Shown: piece by piece, positions 7,626-13,889 of the stretch | How positions within the stretch are numbered: the stretch's first letter is position 1 | Layout: each line of letters begins with the position of its first letter | DNA from: CAJOLV01 sp045631885 | Lineage (GTDB): Bacteria; Bacillota_I; Bacilli_A; RFN20; CAG-826 | DNA: 24,997 bases | Reading direction: 5' to 3' | Assembly: GCA_045631885.1 (NCBI GenBank) | Contig: JAZQVN010000030.1 | Span: 1-24,997 of the forward strand | Program-made: the position numbers and the translations under genes | The notes under the pieces: model-generated | Database searches by the model: none | The model's input: the letters and a program-made list of their open reading frames with translations, nothing else | What the model was told of the DNA's origin: nothing

Positions 7626-7655
7626 ATATATATCACTCTACAGAGTGATATATAT
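7626..7655. promoter_or_regulatory. 30-bp near-perfect palindrome
   Basis: ATATATATCACTCT, two bases (AC), then AGAGTGATATATAT: 14-bp perfect arms in the 107-bp gap between the small terminase and the next gene. There is no T-run after it, so an intrinsic terminator is unlikely. A DNA operator, a recombination or replication site, or an RNA-stability hairpin are alternatives. Confidence 0.6.
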
Positions 7656-7684
7656 CATGACCAGATAAGAAGGAGGGTCACAAT

Positions 7685-7888
7685 ATGGCAAGATACATCG
7701 AGACCAAAAAAGGCCTTAAAACCCTGCTAGAAAGAATGGATGATCTCAAAGGGGCATCCAAATATCAAGACTTTGATTACTGGAAAAAGGTAGTTGAAGG
7801 CTGTATCGAAGAAAACCTCGCTATGGATGAGGTTGATTACGAGAACGCACCAGACTGGTTCAGACCACTTTGGAGGGGGCTCAAATAA
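7685..7888 (+). CDS. Small phage-type protein of unknown function
   Basis: A 67-residue protein with a strong SD (AAGGAGGG) before the ATG. It is charged and aromatic (FDYWKKVVEGCIEENLAMDE, then PDWFRPLWRGLK), without signal or membrane segments. Small proteins of this size and composition are common between replication and packaging genes in Bacillota phages, but I cannot name the family. The stop shares bases with the ATG at 7888 (TAATG), so the next gene is translationally coupled. Confidence 0.65.
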   Translation: MARYIETKKGLKTLLERMDDLKGASKYQDFDYWKKVVEGCIEENLAMDEVDYENAPDWFRPLWRGLK

Positions 7889-8126
7889 TGAAAAAGGAAG
7901 AATTGAAGATTGGCATACAGTTAAGGCTATCTTCCGTGAATACGGACGTCACCTTATTTATGGTAAGGTTACTGAAATCTGCACTGATGAGCACGCCTTA
8001 GAAGGAACTTGGGTTGGAATTAAGGTCAATGGCGGTGACCATACCGATAAAGTGGTGAACACTATGATTTGGTTCCAACACTCAGTTTTGGTGCCACTTA
8101 AAGATGTCTTGGAGGTATTAGGATAA
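7888..8126 (+). pseudogene. Small phage-type protein with a frameshift near its start
   Basis: The coupled ATG at 7888 opens a frame (MKKEELKI) that soon leaves the conserved-looking reading frame. From about 7905 the adjacent frame encodes DWHTVKAIFREYGRHLIYGK and continues to the stop at 8124-8126 (through WVGIKVNGGDHTDKVVNTM and FQHSVLVPLKDVLEVLG). No usable ATG/GTG/TTG with an SD starts that second frame. The simplest reading is a one-base loss in the A/G-rich stretch around 7900-7912 that broke a gene of about 79 codons. A sequencing error would look the same. The family is unknown; the context is phage accessory. Confidence 0.6.
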
Positions 8127-8424
8127 TGATGGACAGATTAAGATTATTCCGTTGGATTGATGAATTCATGGAAGGCAATTTTGATGTCAATGATGTTAAA
8201 ACCCAAATCAAGGCAGGTTGGTATGACTGGTTCTGCAAAGACTTAAGCTTAGCCAACAAGACCAAAAAGATGGGTAACATCATTAAGCAGGTCAAACGTG
8301 GTGGAAAGGTAGACCTAGATAATAACTATGTCTGGTTAATAATAACTGCCCACTTAACGGTCCTTTATACGATGACTTCCGTTTTGCCGATTTAGAAACT
8401 GGAGAAGTCCAAATGACCATCTAA
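8126..8424 (+). pseudogene. Small phage-type protein with a frameshift near its end
   Basis: It begins at an ATG overlapping the previous stop (TAATGATG; GGAGG 10 nt upstream). The first 70 or so residues (MMDRLRLFRWIDEFMEGNFD ... KVDLDNNYVW) read well. After TGGTTAATAATAAC near 8332 the frame degenerates, while the next frame continues with CPLNGPLYDDFRFADLETGE and stops at 8424. One missing base after TGGTT explains this. The restored protein would be about 99 residues. The family is not recognised; by position it is a phage accessory gene. It may be real decay or an assembly error. Confidence 0.6.
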
Positions 8425-8428
8425 TTAG

Positions 8429-8518
8429 ATTGCTGCTGGAATAATCACCGCTAACATAACTGGAAAAGAGGAAGAAGGAATTACTTATCTACGCGGCAAA
8501 GAATTCTTTACTAAATAA
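8429..8518 (+). pseudogene. 3' end of an unidentified gene
   Basis: An open stretch of 29 codons without a start, reading IAAGIITANITGKEEEGITY and ending LRGKEFFTK before TAA. The composition looks like real protein, so this is probably the tail left after a deletion joined it to the preceding gene. No function can be given. Confidence 0.35.
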
Positions 8519-8541
8519 GAATTGTGCATACTAACATATGA

Positions 8542-8769
8542 TTAAATTTTGATGTTTTGACTAAAATATTCTTTTATTACATCAATTGAACTTGTAATTA
8601 AAACAACATTTCCAAATAAATCTAGTATTTTATATTGGCCTTTCATTATGTCTTGTTGAATAAAAAAGTTGTGGCCACGAGTTATTTCAACCCACCAATA
8701 TGATCTGGCACCAGAATCTGTTGAAGTTTTGGCTTCATCGTTCGTTATATTATCAGCTAGAGAACATGG
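8542..8769 (-). pseudogene. C-terminal fragment of an unidentified protein
   Basis: A minus-strand reading of about 76 codons without a start codon and closed upstream by a stop. It contains TSTDSGARSYWWVEITRGHN and QYKILDLFGNVVLITSSIDV and ends YFSQNIKI. The amino-acid mix is protein-like, but I do not recognise the family. It lies in a stretch of scars between the satellite-like element and the radical SAM gene. Confidence 0.4.
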
Positions 8770-8801
8770 AACGTATTATGAAGTCATTGTCAGAGACAAA
8801 A

Positions 8802-9052
8802 CTAAAAACAGCAGCAATCAGACAATATATATGAGTTGTTGAATTTAGCAATCAAAAATTTTAACTTTCTATAAAATGTTCCTCTAGTTAATCCTAGCCT
8901 AATCACAGCTTCGTCACTTGTGATTTCCTTTTCTTTACATAGAAAATATATTTCTTCAAAATTTACTCGTATTGGCAATCTAGGCCTGCCAAGCTTAATT
9001 CATTTTTGACTTGCGATTCTAATGCCTTCTACTTGTCTTATTTTGCTTGTGT
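8802..9052 (-). pseudogene. Small serine recombinase (resolvase/invertase) C-terminal remnant
   Basis: The minus strand reads KIRQVEGIRIASQK, a stop (TGA at 9002-9000), then IKLGRPRLPIRVNFEEIYFL and DEAVIRLGLTRGTFYRKLK. This is the hinge plus HTH_7 DNA-binding domain of Tn3/Hin-type resolvases, where ASQKGxKLGRP is usual, so GGA to TGA is the likely change. The catalytic domain with its serine is missing upstream. It is dead as a recombinase and marks an old transposon or invertase insertion. It is a different class from the large serine recombinases at the left edge. Confidence 0.72.
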
Positions 9053-9137
9053 GCGAAAATGATTTTTTTGGATAGTTGGCTGTTTATATTTTTCATACTA
9101 TTATACTGACTTTATATATTTGCAATTTAAAAACGTG

Positions 9138-10487
9138 CTAATACATTTTGTTAATTTTATCAAATATTCTTTTGCCTTTGGTAAATGATAATTTGCTTTT
9201 ATCTATAAAATTTAATAAATCTGTATTTTTTTGATTTCTCTTGTTTTTTTGAATAGAAAAAAAGACAAGTTTATCAAATAATTGTTGATTAACTTCAAAA
9301 CATGTTAAAAACAGAAGAGATGACAAATTTATGAGATGTTTTTTGAATGAACACATATTCTCATTCGGAAAGCCGTTTTCTTTTCTTTCTAACGCACATT
9401 CACCGCCACACATAAGCTTATATTCGCAATTAATGCATTCCATCGTGGAATTCTTGATATTATTGTCTCTATTCTTTGCTAAATCCTCAGCAGATTTCAT
9501 AGAAATTCCCTGTTCTGATATTACAGAAAGCGCCGGGCATCCATATATCGTTTTATCGGCAGTATTTATTGTAAATCTATTAATATTTGAATCACATCTT
9601 GTTATTGCTCTTGTATTGGAAAAAAGTCTACAAAGATATCTTCCAAAATAATCATCCCCGTTCATTAAAATTTTGAAAAATCTATCATCACCTTTATAAA
9701 TTTCGCTTTTCAAAAAATAAAACAAATTATCATATTCTTTCTCCCAATTTTTTTCAGAATCTATATCAAAACATATATTAGATCCTCTAACGGGTCTATA
9801 TGAGATAGTGTGGAAAATTTGAGAAAGCTCTTTAATTGAATTGACTAAATTAAATGTGTTGCGTGTTAATGTAACTGCGCATCCAATGTAATCTCTATTA
9901 TTAATACTTCTAATGTTATCTACTATAAAATCGTATGTATCTTCTCCATTTTTATTTTTTCTATGTAAGTTGTGAATTTCTTTGTTTCCATCAAGACTTA
10001 CGCCAAATAGTATGTTGTTTTCTTGTAATATTTTTGCAGTAATTGAGTTAAGTAAATAGCCGTTGGTTACGAATTGAATTAGGATTTCTGTTTTAATTTC
10101 ATCTTGTTTTTTATTTCTCCAGTTGGCAATTTCCAGTATTGTTTTGATATTTAGCAACGGTTCGCCTTTTCCAGATAAATCAATATAATATTTATCTCCG
10201 TTCGGAAAAGTTTTAAACATTACTTCCAAAAACTCAATAGCGGTTGTTCCAGAAATCATTGTGTTGCTCTTATGTTGATTAAAACAATAATCACATGAAA
10301 AATTACATCCATCAGATAAATTGATGCAAAAAGTATAATAATTCGGGAGAGAGTATTTTTTTGAAACAATCTCCCTTTTTAAATTGCCTATATCTATTTG
10401 CAAAAAATCGAAAGAATTTCTGCTAACTACAAAAGTATCTGTGTCAAAATAAAAATGTTCATTCAAAATAATCGTTTCTTTTATCAT
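9138..10487 (-). CDS. Radical SAM / SPASM enzyme, peptide- or protein-modifying type
   Basis: A 449-residue iron-sulfur enzyme. C61-x3-C65-x2-C68 (CNFSCDYC) binds the radical SAM cluster. LSGKGEPLLN at about 104-113 matches the GGEP-type SAM-binding motif, and FVTNGYLLN and FGVSLDGNKEIHNLHRK follow in the usual order. The C-terminal SPASM part holds auxiliary-cluster cysteines, including CINCEYKLMCGGEC at about 345-360. This architecture modifies peptides or proteins (thioether, C-C crosslinks, sulfatase-type maturation). No short precursor peptide is evident nearby. The closest candidate substrate is the exported protein encoded divergently at 10535, an inference from position. There is no SD; the ATG lies 6 nt after a TATAAT, suggesting a leaderless mRNA. 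Confidence 0.85.
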   Translation of the reverse strand: MIKETIILNEHFYFDTDTFVVSRNSFDFLQIDIGNLKREIVSKKYSLPNYYTFCINLSDGCNFSCDYCFNQHKSNTMISGTTAIEFLEVMFKTFPNGDKYYIDLSGKGEPLLNIKTILEIANWRNKKQDEIKTEILIQFVTNGYLLNSITAKILQENNILFGVSLDGNKEIHNLHRKNKNGEDTYDFIVDNIRSINNRDYIGCAVTLTRNTFNLVNSIKELSQIFHTISYRPVRGSNICFDIDSEKNWEKEYDNLFYFLKSEIYKGDDRFFKILMNGDDYFGRYLCRLFSNTRAITRCDSNINRFTINTADKTIYGCPALSVISEQGISMKSAEDLAKNRDNNIKNSTMECINCEYKLMCGGECALERKENGFPNENMCSFKKHLINLSSLLFLTCFEVNQQLFDKLVFFSIQKNKRNQKNTDLLNFIDKSKLSFTKGKRIFDKINKMY

Positions 10488-10522
10488 TCTGATATTATAT
10501 AATACTCAACTTGTGTAAGAAA
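10475..10522. promoter_or_regulatory. Divergent promoters sharing one palindromic -10 box
   Basis: ATTATATAAT (10494-10503) is a perfect palindrome supplying TATAAT on both strands. Seventeen bases away on each side is TTTCTT in the proper orientation (10475-10480 on plus, 10522-10517 on minus). The same core can therefore fire towards the radical SAM gene or towards the 10535 gene, probably not both at once. The -35 boxes are weak, so an activator may be needed. Confidence 0.5.
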
Positions 10523-10534
10523 GGAAAACAAAGA

Positions 10535-11923
10535 ATGAAACGTATTAAAAAAATAACCCTTCTATTAGGAACGATGTCGATAATGCTAATACCACTAAAA
10601 AATAACTCTGATTCAATTATCATCAACAATACAAAAACTCAATGTTTTTCACAATTAAAAAGAATGGTACGTGCAGGTAACGATGATCCATTTGATATAG
10701 CGTTAGATAGTTATGAAGATTTGCTGAATGATGTCATGAACATCGATGGTTACAATAGAAACTATTATTTCAAAAAACCATTTAATGCTAATGGTAATAG
10801 AAATGAAGAATTAAATGGATATCATTACAATACCTACAAAACGAAAACAAAAGCTGTTTTTGACCAAATGGATGCAGAGGCTAAAACGGCTTTCAACAAT
10901 TTAAGAAATCAAAATGCTGCCATTAACGATTTTGGCAAGTTGATTGATTCAAATTATTCATCATCAACAATAAATGAATTACAAAGAAGCATTGATTTTG
11001 AAATCAGTGATTATATGGTTGATTATGTTGAAAGAGTAAGCGAAAAACAGTTCAATTCGATAACAACCGAATTTGTAAACACACCAACTCAATACTTTGG
11101 TTTGGATGGTATTTTTTATGAAAATGTAGTTACAAGAGCAAGTGGCTTTTTTTTCAATTCTTTTCAAATGTTGGCTACTGCATTAATTGGATTGGGATTA
11201 ACAGAATTTGCTGTTGCAACATTAGAAGGAGCAAGCATCACAATTCAAGTAACAGCGGTTGCACCAATTTTTGCATGGATAAAAGCGATTATAATTGTTG
11301 CAGCAATAGTTGCCATCGTACTTGTTTTGGTATCGTATTGGTCTCAAATATCTTTAATTTGGAATGAAATAGTTAACTATTTTGTTAATTCTGCACCTTC
11401 TGGATATTCGGATAAATTTGAATCTGTTTTCACGGATGCTGGAACCACGGCAAGCTCTTCTGCAAGCGCTGGCTATAGGACTATTGATGGTAAAAAAGTG
11501 TATGCTGATGTTTTAAATATGTCTTTGGTTAATTCGCTGCAACAAACAGCAACTGCTGACCAATATTTTTATGCATTTACTTCGTTAGAGAGTTATTCTC
11601 AAAGCTTTAATATGCAACAAGGTTATCAATATTTATTTGTTGTAACAAGTATGCCGTTGAATATTGATTTGGCTGCATTATGGTTAGCGTCTAATAAAAA
11701 ACACAATGTCTATTCTATTTGCAATACATCTGCATATGATGTCCTCCTAGTTTCACATTCTCAATATCAAATAATAGGGCCAGAGAATCATTCGCAAACA
11801 CAATCTAATTACGGTACTTATTTTTGGCATTATCATCCAAATATTGGAAATGGAGATAGACCACATTCGTTTTTTGGGATACCAATTATCAAAAAACCAT
11901 CAACGTCTTTTGGGGGTTGCTAA
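10535..11923 (+). CDS. Probable exported or membrane-inserting protein, toxin-like, unknown family
   Basis: A 462-residue protein. The start at 10535 is favoured by AAGAAAGGA 9 nt upstream; a TTG at 10511 would put residues across that SD. The N-terminus is Lys/Arg followed by a hydrophobic run (ITLLLGTMSIMLIPL), resembling a Sec signal without a clear cleavage site. Residues about 204-275 are strongly hydrophobic and form two or three segments, with AIIIVAAIVAIVLVLVSYW the longest. The C-terminal third is polar and ends with a His-rich patch (FWHYHP at about 430, HSFFG at about 443) and a terminal FGGC. I do not recognise the family. A hydrophobic centre with a variable His-rich C-terminus suggests a contact-dependent or pore-forming toxin; a cell-envelope protein is the alternative. 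It forms a unit with 11924. Confidence 0.6.
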   Translation: MKRIKKITLLLGTMSIMLIPLKNNSDSIIINNTKTQCFSQLKRMVRAGNDDPFDIALDSYEDLLNDVMNIDGYNRNYYFKKPFNANGNRNEELNGYHYNTYKTKTKAVFDQMDAEAKTAFNNLRNQNAAINDFGKLIDSNYSSSTINELQRSIDFEISDYMVDYVERVSEKQFNSITTEFVNTPTQYFGLDGIFYENVVTRASGFFFNSFQMLATALIGLGLTEFAVATLEGASITIQVTAVAPIFAWIKAIIIVAAIVAIVLVLVSYWSQISLIWNEIVNYFVNSAPSGYSDKFESVFTDAGTTASSSASAGYRTIDGKKVYADVLNMSLVNSLQQTATADQYFYAFTSLESYSQSFNMQQGYQYLFVVTSMPLNIDLAALWLASNKKHNVYSICNTSAYDVLLVSHSQYQIIGPENHSQTQSNYGTYFWHYHPNIGNGDRPHSFFGIPIIKKPSTSFGGC

Positions 11924-12640
11924 ATGTCGAGTATATTTTTTGAAGATTTAATCGATAATTTGGATTTGCAAAAAGAATATGTAGAACCAATTAATCTTGC
12001 CTCGTCTTTTTTCCCTTTATCTTATTCAAAGGCAAAAGACATGGGCTGCATGAATTTTTTTGGTCCTTCTGTTGATTGCAACAACATAATGTATTTAAAA
12101 AATGACACTAACTTGCAAAGCACTTTTGATTTAATTATGATTCAGTTTTATGGACAGCCTTACCCAAATTATACTGAAATTGCGAATGCTCATTGCAGTT
12201 CCGTTTTTGAAATCTCATTATCACAAGTTGATTTAAATCAAAAAGTGACGGTAGACAAAGATTCAAACAGTTTTTTCGGTCTTTATGAAAAATTTATTTC
12301 TAATTCCGATGATGGCGTTTATGTTTTAAATTTAAATAGATTTCATGAAAAAATGGAGATTGTTAATGGAAAAGTTCAAATTGTTTTAGACAAAACCAAG
12401 GACTACTTTTTTGATGATTCAAGCGAAGAATTATCACAACACCAAATGTATTATAGAATGGATTACTATAAAAATAGTGATTCAAAAAAAGTGACATTTA
12501 AACAGTTTTTGTATCTTTACATCCATGGATTTAATTCGTGTGGAGGAATAATTGTTGCAAATAATAGTGGAAGAGTTGTCTTGTCTTCTTGTGATAATGA
12601 AATACTAACATTATTTAAGAATAAAATTAAAATGTTGTAG
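11924..12640 (+). CDS. Unknown soluble protein, partner of the 10535 gene
   Basis: A 238-residue protein whose ATG directly follows the TAA of the previous gene; a G-rich stretch (TTTGGGGG) serves as SD, so the pair is co-expressed. It is acidic and rich in Asn, Ser and Phe, with no signal peptide or membrane span. Notable stretches are GCMNFFGPSVDCNNIMYLK early and FNSCGGIIVANNSGRVVLSS near the end. No known motif is seen. If the upstream product is a toxin, this could be its immunity protein, since immunity genes usually follow directly. It could also be a chaperone or co-substrate of the radical SAM enzyme. This is inference from order only. Confidence 0.6.
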   Translation: MSSIFFEDLIDNLDLQKEYVEPINLASSFFPLSYSKAKDMGCMNFFGPSVDCNNIMYLKNDTNLQSTFDLIMIQFYGQPYPNYTEIANAHCSSVFEISLSQVDLNQKVTVDKDSNSFFGLYEKFISNSDDGVYVLNLNRFHEKMEIVNGKVQIVLDKTKDYFFDDSSEELSQHQMYYRMDYYKNSDSKKVTFKQFLYLYIHGFNSCGGIIVANNSGRVVLSSCDNEILTLFKNKIKML

Positions 12641-12799
12641 TTTTTATTTTAAATAGCGTTTCTCCTCCAATGATTAACCTAATTACCGAAACGAAGCGGG
12701 GACGAATGTTTGGGGAGTGGAACGACTACGGACGACTTTTGGATTATTAAATCCCGGTTTATAAAGAGAAATATTTAACCAATCGTATTTAAATAAAAT

Positions 12800-12834
12800 A
12801 AGTCATTCTCATTCATTTGGGAGTGACTTTTATA
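12800..12834 (+). terminator. Terminator-like hairpin after the 10535-12640 unit
   Basis: AAGTCATTCTC (12800-12810) pairs along all 11 positions, with three G-U pairs, to GGGAGTGACTT (12819-12829); an 8-nt loop separates them. TTTATATT follows. It lies 160 bp after the stop at 12640. Confidence 0.6.
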
Positions 12835-12846
12835 TTACACGAAAGA

Positions 12847-12896
12847 GTGTTTCACTTTTTTGCTAGGGTGTTTCAAAATTTAAGGGGGGTGTTTCA
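12847..12896. repeat. Three GTGTTTCA copies at exact 21-bp spacing
   Basis: Copies lie at 12847-12854, 12868-12875 and 12889-12896. The last two are preceded by G-runs. A two-helical-turn period puts the sites on one face of the DNA. This resembles the multiple transposase-binding sites at the ends of IS21-family elements, but no istA/istB gene remains, so that assignment is tentative. Confidence 0.5.
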
Positions 12897-13024
12897 TTTG
12901 TATTACTATAGTTGTCTTTGTACATTAAGTGCGATAAAATAAATCTAAACAAGAAATGTGAATCAAACCCTTCTTGCTAAAATGGTTAAATGTAGCGGAT
13001 TTGGGTCAATTTATGCGAAAAAGC

Positions 13025-13076
13025 GTCATTGTACCCGTTACAGAGTGGTGAAATTTGTCATTGTACCCGTTACAGA
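13025..13076. repeat. Two exact 20-bp direct repeats, 32-bp period
   Basis: GTCATTGTACCCGTTACAGA occurs at 13025-13044 and 13057-13076. Together with the GTGTTTCA array 130 bp upstream, this looks like protein-binding repeats of a lost insertion sequence end, perhaps a second element of the same general type. Confidence 0.6.
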
Positions 13077-13094
13077 AAGCCATACTTAAAGAAC

Positions 13095-13127
13095 AGCGAA
13101 AATGCCTAGGCAAATTCGCTTTTTTTC
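13095..13127 (+). terminator. Strong intrinsic terminator
   Basis: AGCGAA / TTCGCT (13095-13100 and 13115-13120) encloses an inner TGCC-TA-GGCA, followed by a seven-T run. It is plus-strand only. It has no intact gene directly upstream, which suggests it belonged to a lost gene or insertion sequence. Confidence 0.75.
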
Positions 13128-13206
13128 TTTAAAAATAGTGGTTTTTATCACTTTTTGAATATAAAATTACGGCTCTCAACAAAAGTGTGATATGATGCTT
13201 TTTTGT

Positions 13207-13280
13207 TTGCACCACCCATATAAACACTTTTAGTTGGCACTTGTCAGTGCGAACACGTTTCATGTTTTACAGTGGTGCAA
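13207..13280. repeat. Nested inverted-repeat structure, 74 bp
   Basis: The outer arms TTGCACCAC (13207-13215) and GTGGTGCAA (13272-13280) are perfect 9-bp inverted repeats. Inside is a hairpin GCACT-TGTC-AGTGC (13237-13250). It could be a small palindromic element or a structured RNA. No T-run follows. Confidence 0.45.
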
Positions 13281-13290
13281 GTTTGAACAA

Positions 13291-13315
13291 GAAAAAAAGA
13301 CCTTTTTAAGGCCTT
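13291..13315 (-). terminator. Intrinsic terminator of the minus-strand TIR gene
   Basis: On the minus strand AAGGCCTT (13315-13308), loop AAA, then AAGGTCTT (13304-13297) forms an 8-bp stem with one G-U, running into a T-run (13298-13292). It lies 63 bp after the TIR gene stop. Confidence 0.7.
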
Positions 13316-13377
13316 CGATTGTATTGTTAATTATTTATTGATGTAAACTCCAAATGTCGTTTTATAATACGCCGATC

Positions 13378-13779
13378 TTAGTTAAATTGAGCATTAATGA
13401 CTTCTAACAATTTGTTTGCGAAATCAGTTCTATCAATAGAAATGTGTTGTGAAGTATTCAAAGGATTATCTACCCAGGAAGTCCATTTTTCATCCTCATA
13501 AAACAAAATAGGTACGACCCTTTTACCATTTCCTTTAGCATACCCAGCTTCATACAATAGCCACGGCGCCTTTCTACTATCAGGAGTGATGATTGCAAAA
13601 AGTGTGTCACATTGTTCAATAGCTGTTGTTATTTCTTTTTCAAATTCTTTCCCCGCCGAAATATCCTTTTGTGAAAAGAAAGGCGACAATTTCTTTGTTT
13701 GAAACTTCTTCGATTAGTTTTTTAATTCTTCCGCAATCAATCGGTTTGAATTCTTTGACCAACTTATAAATATTTTCAT
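13378..13779 (-). pseudogene. TIR-domain protein broken by two compensating frameshifts
   Basis: The ATG at 13779 begins MKIFISWSKNSNRLIAEELK, the standard start of a bacterial TIR domain, but a TAA follows at once. The next ~60 bases make sense one frame over (KLIEEVSNKEIVAF). From about 13680 the original frame resumes with FFSQKDISAGKEFEKEI, then CDTLFAIITPDSRKAPW and LLYEAGYAKG with the conserved glutamate. The pattern is one base lost in an A6 run and one base gained in a TTTCTTTT run, leaving the full length at 134 codons. Repaired, it would be a complete small TIR protein, probably NAD-cleaving. It sits divergently beside thsA, where additional TIR genes of Thoeris loci are often found. 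Paired homopolymer changes could also be assembly errors. Confidence 0.72.
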
Positions 13780-13889
13780 ATCACCATAATTCCTAATTAC
13801 TGTAAGAAAATATTAACAACTGCTTGTTTTGATATAAAAAAACATTGTTTACAACAAACAAGGTCAAATGATGTATAATAACTTTAATT

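Larger units (their letters stand above)
12641..13377. other. Gene-free stretch with terminators and repeat arrays
   Basis: There is no convincing gene in these 737 bases. The stretch holds a terminator-like hairpin (12800-12834), three 21-bp-spaced GTGTTTCA copies, two copies of a 20-bp repeat, a strong plus-strand terminator (13095-13127), a 74-bp inverted-repeat structure and a minus-strand terminator (13291-13315). A 26-codon frame beginning at 12671 exists but has no SD and is not credited. The mixture suggests scars where elements were inserted and lost. Confidence 0.6.

Noticed and set aside
8740..8848. Plus-strand frame with AREHGTYYEVIVRDKTKN
   Set aside because: It looks protein-like but has no start or SD and overlaps minus-strand remnants; too short to credit.
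9016..9093. 25-codon minus-strand peptide downstream of the radical SAM gene, as a possible precursor peptide
   Set aside because: No SD, a TATAAT three bases before its ATG, and no leader/core pattern; it overlaps the resolvase remnant region.
12671..12751. 26-codon frame in the gap after the 11924 gene
   Set aside because: No SD and no recognisable feature; probably chance.
13025..13076. CRISPR array
   Set aside because: Only two repeats with a 12-bp spacer and no cas gene.
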